DNA of 64,000 nucleotides from Enterococcus_G camelliae (lineage in GTDB: Bacteria; Bacillota; Bacilli; Lactobacillales; Enterococcaceae). Below the pieces are notes generated by a model. The model searched no databases. It was not told where the DNA came from and was given only the letters and a program-made list of their open reading frames with translations. Each line of letters starts with the position of its first letter. Within the stretch, counting starts at the first letter, position 1. Where the stretch lies: contig NZ_JBHUMO010000072.1 in assembly GCF_042685105.1 (NCBI RefSeq), positions 62,001-126,000 on the forward strand, given 5' to 3'. The position numbers were made by a program, and so were the translations under genes. Positions 7,776-15,321 of the stretch are shown in pieces.

Positions 7776-8594
7776 TTATTCTTCAAAGTAGTTGCCTGGA
7801 ACAACCGAAATTGTTTTTGTCTGGGTATTCACATCTTCAACAAATAATAAGGATGTATAGTTCTTCACTGCTCGTTTTCCTTTGAATTTGGCTTCAGCAA
7901 AAACAGTCACTCCAACCAATTCCGCTTCAAATTCTTCAATGAGGCCTTCCATCCCGTTAATAGTCCCGCCGCCTTTCATAAAGTCGTCCACTACTAAAAC
8001 TCGTGAACCTCGTTTTAGACTACGTTTTGATAATTCCATCTTTTCAATTCGTTCAGAAGATCCTGAAACATAGTTCACGCTTACCGTTGAACCTTCCGTA
8101 ATTTTTGAATCTCGTCGGACAATCACAAAAGGAACATTCAGATAATAGGAAACCGCCTGAGCTATGGGAACTCCTTTCGTCGCGACCGTCATTACAGCAT
8201 CAATCTCTTTTCCAAGATATTTTGCGGCAATAATGCGACCGACTTGTTTCAATAGTTCAGGTTCTCCTAGTAAATCAGACAAGTATACGTACCCACCAGG
8301 TAGTAATCGATCTTGTTCAGATAGGCGCTCAGCTAGAGCTTGAATATAAGCCTTGGCTTCTTCCTCACTAATTGTTGGTACAAAGATAACTCCTCCCGCT
8401 GCACCAGGTAAGGTATCTAAAATCCCTGTCCCACGTTGATGAAATGTTTTTTTCACAATTGCTAAATCTTCACTAATCGATGATTTAGCAGACGCATAAC
8501 GTTTGGCAAAGAAGGTCAAAGAAATTAGTTCATGAGGATGTTCTAATAAATAGTGCGTCATATCAATCAATCGCTCACTTCGACGAGTTTTCAC
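7776..8594 (-). CDS. purR: Purine operon regulator PurR
   Basis: PurR binds PurBox DNA and senses PRPP; in Bacillus it represses purine synthesis, in Lactococcus it activates it. The protein (272 residues) has an N-terminal winged helix (SERLIDMTHYLLEHP) and a phosphoribosyltransferase-like domain with the PRPP-binding stretch VLVVDDFMKGGGTI. The start is a GTG 8 bases after AAAGGAG. A PurBox-like site lies upstream of purA in this same window. It leads the purR-glmU-prs block. Confidence 0.95.
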   Translation of the reverse strand: MKTRRSERLIDMTHYLLEHPHELISLTFFAKRYASAKSSISEDLAIVKKTFHQRGTGILDTLPGAAGGVIFVPTISEEEAKAYIQALAERLSEQDRLLPGGYVYLSDLLGEPELLKQVGRIIAAKYLGKEIDAVMTVATKGVPIAQAVSYYLNVPFVIVRRDSKITEGSTVSVNYVSGSSERIEKMELSKRSLKRGSRVLVVDDFMKGGGTINGMEGLIEEFEAELVGVTVFAEAKFKGKRAVKNYTSLLFVEDVNTQTKTISVVPGNYFEE

Positions 8595-8622
8595 ACAATT
8601 CACTCCTTTAAATGTTTTATTT

Positions 8623-8651
8623 ATTATAAAGCTTTTTTACGGTTTTTTCGA
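8623..8651 (-). promoter_or_regulatory. Probable purR promoter
   Basis: TCGAAA (8646-8651) and a perfect TATAAT (8623-8628) are separated by 17 bp, about 30 bp before the purR GTG. Confidence 0.65.
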
Positions 8652-8701
8652 GTTTTATTCTTATTCTATCAAAAAATCGTTCGTCATTTATGAGAGTATC
8701 C

Positions 8702-8735
8702 TAAAAAAATAGCGAGAAACTTTCGCCTCTCGCTG
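8702..8735 (-). terminator. Terminator after znuB
   Basis: Stem AGCGAGA / TCTCGCT with a short loop, then ATTTTTTT on the minus strand, just past the znuB stop. Confidence 0.88.
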
Positions 8736-8741
8736 TCTTTA

Positions 8742-9593
8742 TTATTCAACATCTTTTAACGTTTTTTGTTGCCGTTTTCTTCTTTGCCACTGAATGGCGA
8801 ATGTTCGGGTAAGCTGTACGACTAAAAAGATAGCAATAAACACCAACGTAATCATTGCTCCTGGTGGTGTGCTTAAATAAAATGAACCTAATAACCCACT
8901 AGTCATACCGATCAAGCCAACAATCACACTAATACCAATGACTGCCGTGAAGCTTTTCCCTAAGCGCATACTAATTGCAGCCGGCAAAACCATAATGGCT
9001 GAAATGAGTAAGGCTCCCGCAATGGGAATCATAACAGCAATTGCTATACCGGTCAGTATATTGAAACACATCGACATCCAACGAACAGGCAATCCATCCA
9101 CTTCCGCGGTGTCTTCATCAAATGTGAGCACGTACATGGGTCTTCTAAAAAAGAAAAACAACAGTAAAATCACGACAAATAATCCACCTAGAAAGTAGAG
9201 TTGCTCCGTCGTAATGGTCACTATTGATCCAAATAAATACGATTGAACACTAATCGCAGAATTACCACCATTCAAATTCATTAGAACCAATGCTAATGCC
9301 AGTCCACCTGCCATTAAAATAGCAATGGATATTTCAGAATACGTTCGATAGACCGTCCGCAAATATTCTAATATAATCGCTGCCAGCACAACGATAAACA
9401 TAGTTGTCAAATTGGGATTAATATTTAAGACGAACCCTAAAGCAACTCCTGCCAACGAAACATGGGACAGCGTATCCGCCATTAATGATTGCCTTCTTAA
9501 AACTAAAAATACTCCTAACATCGGAGCAATTCCCGCAATAAATAGAGCAGCTAAAAAAGCCCTTCTCATGAATTCAAGTGAAAACAGCGCCAT
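8742..9593 (-). CDS. znuB: Zinc-type metal ABC transporter permease
   Basis: This is the ABC-3 family membrane subunit of a high-affinity divalent metal importer; the neighbouring Zur-like box points to zinc. It has 283 residues with about eight hydrophobic segments and the family hallmark PMLGVFLVLRRQSLMADTLSHVSLAGVALG near residues 25-54 (here shown only by its ends: PMLGVFLV and SHVSLAGVALG). AAGGAGGG precedes the ATG. It overlaps the end of znuC by 28 bp. The usual third gene, the binding protein znuA, is reduced to a relic upstream of znuC. AdcB is an equally valid name. Confidence 0.9.
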   Translation of the reverse strand: MALFSLEFMRRAFLAALFIAGIAPMLGVFLVLRRQSLMADTLSHVSLAGVALGFVLNINPNLTTMFIVVLAAIILEYLRTVYRTYSEISIAILMAGGLALALVLMNLNGGNSAISVQSYLFGSIVTITTEQLYFLGGLFVVILLLFFFFRRPMYVLTFDEDTAEVDGLPVRWMSMCFNILTGIAIAVMIPIAGALLISAIMVLPAAISMRLGKSFTAVIGISVIVGLIGMTSGLLGSFYLSTPPGAMITLVFIAIFLVVQLTRTFAIQWQRRKRQQKTLKDVE

Positions 9594-10246
9594 GGTGTAC
9601 CCTCCTTTCGAACTAAGTGAATATGACGATCCGCAAATGCTTGAATGTCCTCATGATCATGTGTAATCATCAATATCGCTTTTTGATGTTCATGTGCACT
9701 ATGCCTTAATAACTTATAAAAATCCATCCGTGATTGATCATCCATTCCAGTCGTCGGTTCATCCAAAATGAACAAGTCCGGATCTGTCGCAAACATTCTT
9801 GCCAAGCTAATTCGTTGTTTTTGACCGCCAGAAAGTTCTCCGATTCGCTTGTTACGCATTCCCCACATGCCAACAGCCTCCAAAGCTTTCTGCACATGTT
9901 CATGGTCCCTAGGTGTCAAGCGCTTAAACCAACGTTGTCTTGGATAACGACCAGACTGCACCAATTCCAAAACTGTACTAGGAAAACCCGCATTGTAAGA
10001 AGCAATTTGTTGCGGAATATAACCGATACTTAATGGACTGCCCTCAATATTGGTTTTGGCGATGGTTACTTCGCCTTTAGCAGGTTTTAATAGACCCAAC
10101 GTTGCACGAACCAACGTTGTCTTGGCAGCACCATTTTCTCCAGTTAAAATAATAAATTCGCCGCTATTTACCTCATAATTGATATCAGATAATACGGGTT
10201 CTTCATCGTAAAAAAAAGTAAGATGTTTTACACCTATGTATTGCAA
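9566..10246 (-). CDS. znuC: Zinc-type metal ABC transporter ATPase
   Basis: This is the ATPase of the znuCB importer. It has 226 residues, Walker A GENGAAKTT at 36-44 (the alanine variant is common in this family), signature LSGGQKQR and Walker B LFILDEP. It starts 11 bp after the znuA relic and overlaps znuB. With no intact binding protein beside it, it must use one encoded elsewhere, or transport is impaired. AdcC is the streptococcal name of the same protein. Confidence 0.9.
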   Translation of the reverse strand: MQYIGVKHLTFFYDEEPVLSDINYEVNSGEFIILTGENGAAKTTLVRATLGLLKPAKGEVTIAKTNIEGSPLSIGYIPQQIASYNAGFPSTVLELVQSGRYPRQRWFKRLTPRDHEHVQKALEAVGMWGMRNKRIGELSGGQKQRISLARMFATDPDLFILDEPTTGMDDQSRMDFYKLLRHSAHEHQKAILMITHDHEDIQAFADRHIHLVRKEGTPWRCFHLNS

Positions 10247-10257
10247 TTTCAGCCCTC

Positions 10258-10370
10258 CTAATGACTCATTTTCTTTAATACTTGTAACTTTTTTTCCATT
10301 ATGGTGAGGTATGATTCACCACCGTTTTGTTGCCTTTGGATTAGACTTTCTACTGGGTTGACTTCATTTC
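10258..10370 (-). pseudogene. C-terminal relic of the zinc-binding lipoprotein gene znuA
   Basis: The reading frame ending at 10258 encodes NEVNPVESLIQ and then GGESYLTIMEKKLQVLKK and a stop. This resembles the last helix and strand of ZnuA/AdcA-type solute-binding proteins (typical form: LNPLEGLT...GxDYxSxMExNLxALKK). The frame is open further upstream to 10443, but that part has no clear match, no signal peptide, and crosses a Zur-like box. The start has no convincing ribosome site. The position directly before znuC is where znuA belongs. I infer a deletion of most of znuA; the exact left edge of the relic is uncertain. Confidence 0.62.
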
Positions 10371-10381
10371 TATAATTAAAT

Positions 10382-10402
10382 AAATCGGAATTTTTACGAT
10401 TT
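10382..10402 (-). promoter_or_regulatory. Zur-type operator upstream of znuCB
   Basis: On the minus strand the sequence AAATCGTAAAAATTCCGATTT is read here (split: AAATCGTAA, AA, ATTCCGATTT). The 7-1-7 Bacillus Zur consensus TCGTAAT-N-ATTACGA is matched at 12 of 14 defined bases. The half-site TAAATCGGAA recurs at 10486-10495 and, inverted, at 10459-10468. Confidence 0.65.
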
Positions 10403-10456
10403 ATCGCCTTAGATACTTTATCAAAGTGCGTTTCTTTCGTCAATCAAAAACGACTA

Positions 10457-10497
10457 TTTTCCGATTTACGTTTCAAAAAAACGGATAAATCGGAAAC
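10457..10497. repeat. Imperfect inverted repeat upstream of znuCB
   Basis: TTTCCGATTTA-CGTTT (10458-10473) and AAACG-GA-TAAATCGGAAA face each other, with a two-base insert in the right arm. It carries two more copies of the Zur-like half-site and may be a second operator. Confidence 0.7.
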
Positions 10498-10513
10498 CAC
10501 TCTTACATTTTAT

Positions 10514-10550
10514 AAAAAAAAATCTAGTGATCATACTAATCACTAGATTA
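10514..10550 (-). terminator. Terminator after ispE
   Basis: Stem ATCTAGTGAT / ATCACTAGAT followed by nine U on the minus strand, just past the ispE stop. Confidence 0.92.
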
Positions 10551-10554
10551 TTTA

Positions 10555-11406
10555 TTAATGTAATGTTCGTACCAGATAAACCTCTTCGCAAAAACCTTTC
10601 AATCCATTTACAATCCGCTGAGCTCGCGAATGCTTTTGACAGAGTGCAAATACAGTTGGCCCACTTCCACTCATCAAGGCAATATCCGCTCCATATTTCA
10701 TCATACGATCTTTAATCTGTTGAACGATTGGATAGCGGGGAATCGTGGTACTTTCCAAGCTATTCCCCATTGCTTGAATCATTTTTTGATAATCATTCAT
10801 GACAATCGCCTGTTTTAACGCTTCCATGTCCGGATGATGCAATTGATCAAGCTCCACTTGTTGAAAAATTTTTCGTGTGGAGACACTAATCTTGGGCTTC
10901 ACCAACACCACCCAGCAGGCAGGCATTGTCGGCAATTGATGAACAATTTCGCCCTTCCCTAAAATATGGGCAGTCGTACCATACAAACAAAACGGGACAT
11001 CTGTACCCACTTCTATGCCAATTTGGGTTAGTTCCTCTATCGCTAAATCTAACGACCATAGTCGATTTAATCCCCGTAGTGTCGCAGCACAATCTGAACT
11101 ACCTCCACCCAATCCAGCAGATACAGGGATTGCTTTGTCGAGAGTAATCTTTACTCCCTCTTTAATATTGTAGCGTCTCTTCAGTTTTTCCGCTGCTTGA
11201 TAGACATTGTTTCGTTTATCTAAAGGCAAAAAAGCTTTATTGGACTCGATAATAATTTTATTCTCATCCAAACGCTCAAACGTCAATCGATCGGCCAAGT
11301 CCACGCTAGCCATCACCATTTCTAATTCATGGTAGCCGTCTTCTCGCTTGTATAATACATCCAGACCAAGATTAATCTTTGCTGGTGCTTTCTCGAAAAT
11401 TTCCAT
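10555..11406 (-). CDS. ispE: 4-diphosphocytidyl-2-C-methyl-D-erythritol kinase
   Basis: IspE phosphorylates CDP-methylerythritol in the MEP route to isoprenoids. The protein has 283 residues and a GHMP-kinase fold: the APAKINLGLDV start (catalytic-type Lys10), the ATP loop PVSAGLGGGSS at 94-104, and the GTDVPFC segment with the active-site Asp near 142. A C-terminal MSGSGPTVFAL motif completes the family pattern. Its presence implies the organism keeps at least part of the MEP pathway, although many enterococci make isoprenoids by the mevalonate route and keep ispE for unclear reasons. GAGG precedes the ATG. Confidence 0.93.
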   Translation of the reverse strand: MEIFEKAPAKINLGLDVLYKREDGYHELEMVMASVDLADRLTFERLDENKIIIESNKAFLPLDKRNNVYQAAEKLKRRYNIKEGVKITLDKAIPVSAGLGGGSSDCAATLRGLNRLWSLDLAIEELTQIGIEVGTDVPFCLYGTTAHILGKGEIVHQLPTMPACWVVLVKPKISVSTRKIFQQVELDQLHHPDMEALKQAIVMNDYQKMIQAMGNSLESTTIPRYPIVQQIKDRMMKYGADIALMSGSGPTVFALCQKHSRAQRIVNGLKGFCEEVYLVRTLH

Positions 11407-11521
11407 ATCCTCACCCTAAAAATTCTTCTATTTCCCCTATCATATCAGATTTCACCTGAAGTTGAACACCTTCACCATGAAAACAGCTGTTTCTTCTCCA
11501 TTTTTTGGTCAGTTTGCCAAG

Positions 11522-11550
11522 TTGAAATCTTCTATTAGTCACAGTATAAT
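11522..11550 (+). promoter_or_regulatory. Sigma-A promoter of treR
   Basis: TTGAAA (11522-11527) and TATAAT (11545-11550) with a 17-bp spacer; start point near 11557. Confidence 0.87.
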
Positions 11551-11557
11551 AGGCTTA

Positions 11558-11571
11558 CCTGTCTAGACAAG
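11558..11571 (+). promoter_or_regulatory. Probable TreR operator at the treR start point
   Basis: CCTGTCTAGACAAG is a near-perfect palindrome around TCTAGA lying at about +1 to +14. GntR/HutC regulators such as TreR of Bacillus bind similar sites (TTGTATATACAA), so autorepression is likely. Confidence 0.6.
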
Positions 11572-11631
11572 TTTTTTTCACTGTTGCCGGAAAAAAAATA
11601 ACCTATAAATTTTTGACTTAAGGAGGTTCCT

Positions 11632-12360
11632 ATGAACAAATTTCGTGAAATTTTTTTAGATTTAGAACAAAAAATTCTATCAAATGAATACCCTCCTCAT
11701 ACATTATTACCGAGTGAAAATCAGTTAATCATTATCTATGACGTTTCCAGAGAGACCGTACGCAAAGCTTTGCAGTTGTTGCAAAATGCTGGTTATATTC
11801 AAAAAAAACAAGGCAAAGGCTCCATTGTGCTTGATATTAATCGAGTTGATTTTCCTATCTCAGGTTTAGCAAGTTATAAAGAATTACAAGACACTCAGAA
11901 TATTCCTAGTGAAACTTCAGTCATTGAAATCTCACTTAAACCAATTTCCCAACGAATTCACGAAGCAACCAATTGGCCTTTGGACTCTTATGTTTGGAAG
12001 TTGGTTCGCCAACGACGAATCAACAATGAAGTGGTCATTTTAGACAAAGACTATTTATTACACACCATTATTCCTGATTTACCCGAAGATCAAGCAGAGC
12101 ATTCAATTTATGATTACTTTGAAAATGATTTGGATTTATCAATTGCTTTTGCCAGAAGGGAAATCACTGTCGATCCCGTTAGTAAAGAATGTCGGGAGTT
12201 GATGAGTTTACGTCCTGAAGATCAAAATGTTATTACAATTCGTAGTCTAGTATACCTTGATGACAATCGTTGTTTTGAATACACTGAATCGATCCATCGC
12301 TTAGACCGTTTCAAATTTATTAATTATGTTTATCGAAAAAAAGAGCAACCAAAAAAATAA
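11632..12360 (+). CDS. treR: GntR-family regulator, TreR-like
   Basis: This 242-residue protein has an N-terminal winged helix (residues about 5-70, with LPSENQLIIIYDVSRETVRKA split as LPSENQL and SRETVRKAL) and a C-terminal UTRA ligand domain. It closely resembles Bacillus TreR along its length, including GYIQKKQGKGSIVL, ILDKDYLL and ECRELM...YTESIHRLDRFKF. TreR represses trehalose uptake and cleavage and is released by trehalose-6-phosphate. No treP or treA lies beside it, so the targets must be elsewhere. AAGGAGG precedes the ATG, and a palindromic operator lies at its own promoter. Confidence 0.87.
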   Translation: MNKFREIFLDLEQKILSNEYPPHTLLPSENQLIIIYDVSRETVRKALQLLQNAGYIQKKQGKGSIVLDINRVDFPISGLASYKELQDTQNIPSETSVIEISLKPISQRIHEATNWPLDSYVWKLVRQRRINNEVVILDKDYLLHTIIPDLPEDQAEHSIYDYFENDLDLSIAFARREITVDPVSKECRELMSLRPEDQNVITIRSLVYLDDNRCFEYTESIHRLDRFKFINYVYRKKEQPKK

Positions 12361-12391
12361 AAGAAGGACTTAAAAAGTCCTTCTTTTTTTA
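12361..12391. terminator. Bidirectional terminator between treR and rny
   Basis: AAGAAGGACTT / AAGTCCTTCTT with a three-base loop, flanked by T-rich runs on both strands; it can serve both convergent genes. Confidence 0.92.
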
Positions 12392-13963
12392 TTTCGCATA
12401 ATCTGTTGCACGAGTTTCTCGTATAACGGTCACTTTAATATGACCTGGATAATCCAGTTCATCTTCGATTTTTTTACGAATTTCCCTTACCAATCGTACG
12501 GCATCCAAATCAGAAATTTCTTCTGGTTTTACCATTACTCGAACTTCACGTCCTGCTTGAACAGCAAAACTTGAAGCAACACCAGAAAAACTATTTGAAA
12601 TATTTTCTAGATTTTCTAATCGCCGGATGTAATTTTCTAATGACTCGCTTCGAGCGCCTGGACGCGCAGCTGATAATGCATCTGCTGCTGCAACTAATAC
12701 CGATATCACAGACGTTGCTTCAACATCGCCATGATGGGAAGCAATTGCATTTATGACTACCGCATTTTCTTTATATTTGGCTGCTAACTCAGCACCAATT
12801 TCTACATGGGAACCCTCAATTTCATGATCAAGCGCCTTACCTATATCGTGTAAGAAGCCTGCTCTTTTTGCTAATTGAATGTCCTCACCTAGCTCAGCTG
12901 CCATGACTCCAGTCAATCTAGCAACCTCAATGGAATGGTCCAATACATTTTGGCCATAACTTGTACGGAAATGCAGACGACCCATGATTTTTATTAAATC
13001 AGGATGTAATGTATGGGCGCCTACCTCAAAGGCAGCTTGCTCACCATAATCGCGAATGCGTTCATCCATTTCTTTCCGGGACTTCTCAACCATTTCCTCA
13101 ATTCGCGCCGGATGGATACGACCATCTTGAATTAATTTTTCTAAAGTCATGCGAGCAATTTCACGGCGGATTGGATCAAACCCTGATAAAACAACCGCTT
13201 CAGGTGTATCATCAATAATTAAATCAATCCCTGTCAACGTTTCTAAGGTGCGGATATTGCGTCCTTCTCGACCAATAATTCGCCCTTTCATTTCGTCATT
13301 TGGCAAAGTAACAACTGAAACAGTCGTCTCCGAAACTTGATCCGCTGCACATCTTTGTAAAGCTAATGAAAGGATATTCTTCGCTTTACGGTCAGCTTCT
13401 TCTTTCGCTCGTTGTTCCGCATCTTTTACCATAACAGCTAAATCATGATTCAATTCTTCTTCAGTTGACTTCATGATGATTGCTTTGGCATCTTCTTTCG
13501 ATAACGCCGCAATTCGTTCCAACTCTGTTTGTTGTTGTGTAACTAATTGTTCAACTTCTTTTTCTCGCTCATCAATTTTGGATTGTCTTTCACTCACTCG
13601 TTGTTCTTTCGTTTCAAGTGAATGCTCTCGTTTTTCCAAAGAATCGTCTTTTCGATCAAGCAATTGTTCTCTTTGTAGTAAGCGATTTTCTTGTGATTTT
13701 AATTCAAGTTTGCTTTCCTTCAACTCTCTTTCAACTTCTGATCGATGTTGCTGACTTTCTTCTTTAGCTTCTAAAAGTGCTTCTTTTTTTATGGTTTCTG
13801 CTTCTTTTTTGGCAGTTGAGAGAATTCCAGAAGCGGATTGCTTTGCTTCTTCCAATTCCTTTTCTCTACGTGCATTTGAACTGCGCATAACCAATAACCC
13901 TATACCAAGACCGACAAATAAACTGATAGCGATGGAAAGAATTAACAGTGCTCCACTGGGCAT
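12389..13963 (-). CDS. rny: Ribonuclease Y
   Basis: RNase Y is the membrane-anchored endoribonuclease that starts decay and processing of many mRNAs. The 524-residue protein has a membrane anchor (residues 4-26), a long charged coiled coil (about 28-190), a KH RNA-binding domain with GRIIGREGRN (about 225-285) and an HD domain with the metal motif HDIGKALDHE (about 365). A textbook GGAGGTGAT precedes the ATG. It has its own promoter and lies downstream of recA, as in other Firmicutes. Confidence 0.97.
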   Translation of the reverse strand: MPSGALLILSIAISLFVGLGIGLLVMRSSNARREKELEEAKQSASGILSTAKKEAETIKKEALLEAKEESQQHRSEVERELKESKLELKSQENRLLQREQLLDRKDDSLEKREHSLETKEQRVSERQSKIDEREKEVEQLVTQQQTELERIAALSKEDAKAIIMKSTEEELNHDLAVMVKDAEQRAKEEADRKAKNILSLALQRCAADQVSETTVSVVTLPNDEMKGRIIGREGRNIRTLETLTGIDLIIDDTPEAVVLSGFDPIRREIARMTLEKLIQDGRIHPARIEEMVEKSRKEMDERIRDYGEQAAFEVGAHTLHPDLIKIMGRLHFRTSYGQNVLDHSIEVARLTGVMAAELGEDIQLAKRAGFLHDIGKALDHEIEGSHVEIGAELAAKYKENAVVINAIASHHGDVEATSVISVLVAAADALSAARPGARSESLENYIRRLENLENISNSFSGVASSFAVQAGREVRVMVKPEEISDLDAVRLVREIRKKIEDELDYPGHIKVTVIRETRATDYAK

Positions 13964-14072
13964 TGAATCACCTCCATACTATCATTTTTTTATTTTGTAG
14001 TTTTTTTGATAAACCATTCGTCTCAATTCTTATCAATATGCCTACTTGCATATGTGTCTATCACACAATTTC

Positions 14073-14101
14073 ATTCTAATGTTTACATGAGAGAGTGTCA
14101 A
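14073..14101 (-). promoter_or_regulatory. Sigma-A promoter of rny
   Basis: TTGACA (14096-14101) and TAGAAT (14073-14078), spacer 17 bp, between the recA terminator and rny. Confidence 0.85.
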
Positions 14102-14134
14102 CTTAAAGTCAACGAAGTTTTGTTTGTTCTGCAT

Positions 14135-14177
14135 AAAAAAACCATTGGCTATGCAATCTCACAGTCAATGGTTTTTG
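14135..14177 (-). terminator. Terminator after recA
   Basis: AAAACCATTG...CAATGGTTTT stem with a few internal mismatches, followed by seven U on the minus strand. Confidence 0.88.
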
Positions 14178-14182
14178 TCTTT

Positions 14183-15223
14183 TTATTCATCTAAAGGAAG
14201 CTCTTCTTGACCCTCTTCCGTTACCGTTTCGCCTGAACCAATACCATATGCATCTCGCACACGTGTTGAAACTTCGGCTACCATCTCAGGATGTTCTTTC
14301 ATGTATGCTTTCACATTTTCACGACCTTGACCGATGCGATCACCCTTATAAGAGTACCAAGCACCACTTTTATCAATGATATCCATTTCTGCTGCCATAT
14401 CCAATAACTCGCCAACTTGAGAAATTCCTTCACCATACATGATATCTACCTCTGCAATACGAAATGGTGGGGCTACTTTATTTTTGACAACTTTAATTTT
14501 CGTGCGATTTCCGATAATATCCGTACCCGATTTCAATTGTTCTGCTCGTCGTACTTCCAAACGAATCGTGGCGTAAAATTTTAACGCTCTTCCTCCTGGA
14601 GTCGTTTCGGGGTTACCAAACATGACACCGACTTTTTCACGAATTTGGTTAATAAAAATAGCGATTGTCTTTGTTTTGTTGATAGAACCTGACAACTTAC
14701 GCAAGGCTTGCGACATCAAGCGTGCTTGTAGCCCAACATGCGTGTCACCCATTTCACCATCAATTTCTGCTCGCGGTACTAATGCAGCAACTGAGTCAAT
14801 GACCACGATATCAACAGCACCACTTGAGACAAGTGCGTCCGCGATTTCCAGCCCTTGTTCACCTGTATCTGGCTGAGAAAGCAACAGTTCATCAATATTC
14901 ACCCCTAGGTTTTGAGCATATTGAGGGTCTAGTGCATGTTCTGCATCGATAAAGGCGGCTGTTCCACCATTTTTTTGGACTTCAGCAATCGCATGGAGTG
15001 CAACGGTTGTTTTCCCTGAACTTTCAGGCCCATATACTTCAACAATCCGTCCGCGTGGATACCCACCTACACCCAAGGCAACATCTAATGCCAACGATCC
15101 ACTAGGAATAGTGGAGATCTTTTGATCCACTTTTTCTCCAAGTTTCATGACAGCCCCTTTACCAAAATTCTTCTCAATTCTTTTTAATGCAGCATCTAGC
15201 GCTGCTTTTCGATCATCTGCCAC
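14183..15223 (-). CDS. recA: Recombinase A
   Basis: RecA forms filaments on single-stranded DNA for strand exchange and triggers LexA self-cleavage in the SOS response. The 346-residue protein has Walker A GPESSGKTT at 65-73, the L2-loop region INQIREKVGVMFGNPETTPGG (given here by its ends INQIREK and ETTPGG) and an acidic C-terminal tail (EEGQEELPLDE). The start is a GTG behind AAGGAGG. A LexA-type box and promoter lie in the gap after cinA, so it can be induced apart from cinA. Confidence 0.98.
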   Translation of the reverse strand: MADDRKAALDAALKRIEKNFGKGAVMKLGEKVDQKISTIPSGSLALDVALGVGGYPRGRIVEVYGPESSGKTTVALHAIAEVQKNGGTAAFIDAEHALDPQYAQNLGVNIDELLLSQPDTGEQGLEIADALVSSGAVDIVVIDSVAALVPRAEIDGEMGDTHVGLQARLMSQALRKLSGSINKTKTIAIFINQIREKVGVMFGNPETTPGGRALKFYATIRLEVRRAEQLKSGTDIIGNRTKIKVVKNKVAPPFRIAEVDIMYGEGISQVGELLDMAAEMDIIDKSGAWYSYKGDRIGQGRENVKAYMKEHPEMVAEVSTRVRDAYGIGSGETVTEEGQEELPLDE

Positions 15224-15259
15224 TAGACAATCCTCCTTATCTACTACTTAGCTACTTTT

Positions 15260-15288
15260 ATCATAGCGGTTCTATTTAAAAATTGCAA
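15260..15288 (-). promoter_or_regulatory. recA promoter
   Basis: TTGCAA (15283-15288) and TATGAT (15260-15265), spacer 17 bp, directly downstream of a LexA-type box. Confidence 0.82.
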
Positions 15289-15296
15289 GAAAAAAA

Positions 15297-15310
15297 CGAA
15301 CAAACATTCG
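15297..15310. promoter_or_regulatory. LexA (SOS) box upstream of recA
   Basis: CGAACAAACATTCG matches the Gram-positive LexA consensus CGAACRNRYGTTYG at all defined positions but one (A for G). It lies 8 bp upstream of the recA -35 element. The same sequence can form a weak hairpin with a U run behind cinA. Confidence 0.82.
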
Positions 15311-15321
15311 CCTTTTTTCTT

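Noticed and set aside
10371..10443. The rest of the open frame upstream of the znuA relic as a real 61-residue gene
   Set aside because: It would start at a TTG without a ribosome site, spans a Zur-like operator and shows no family pattern; only the C-terminal part looks like protein.
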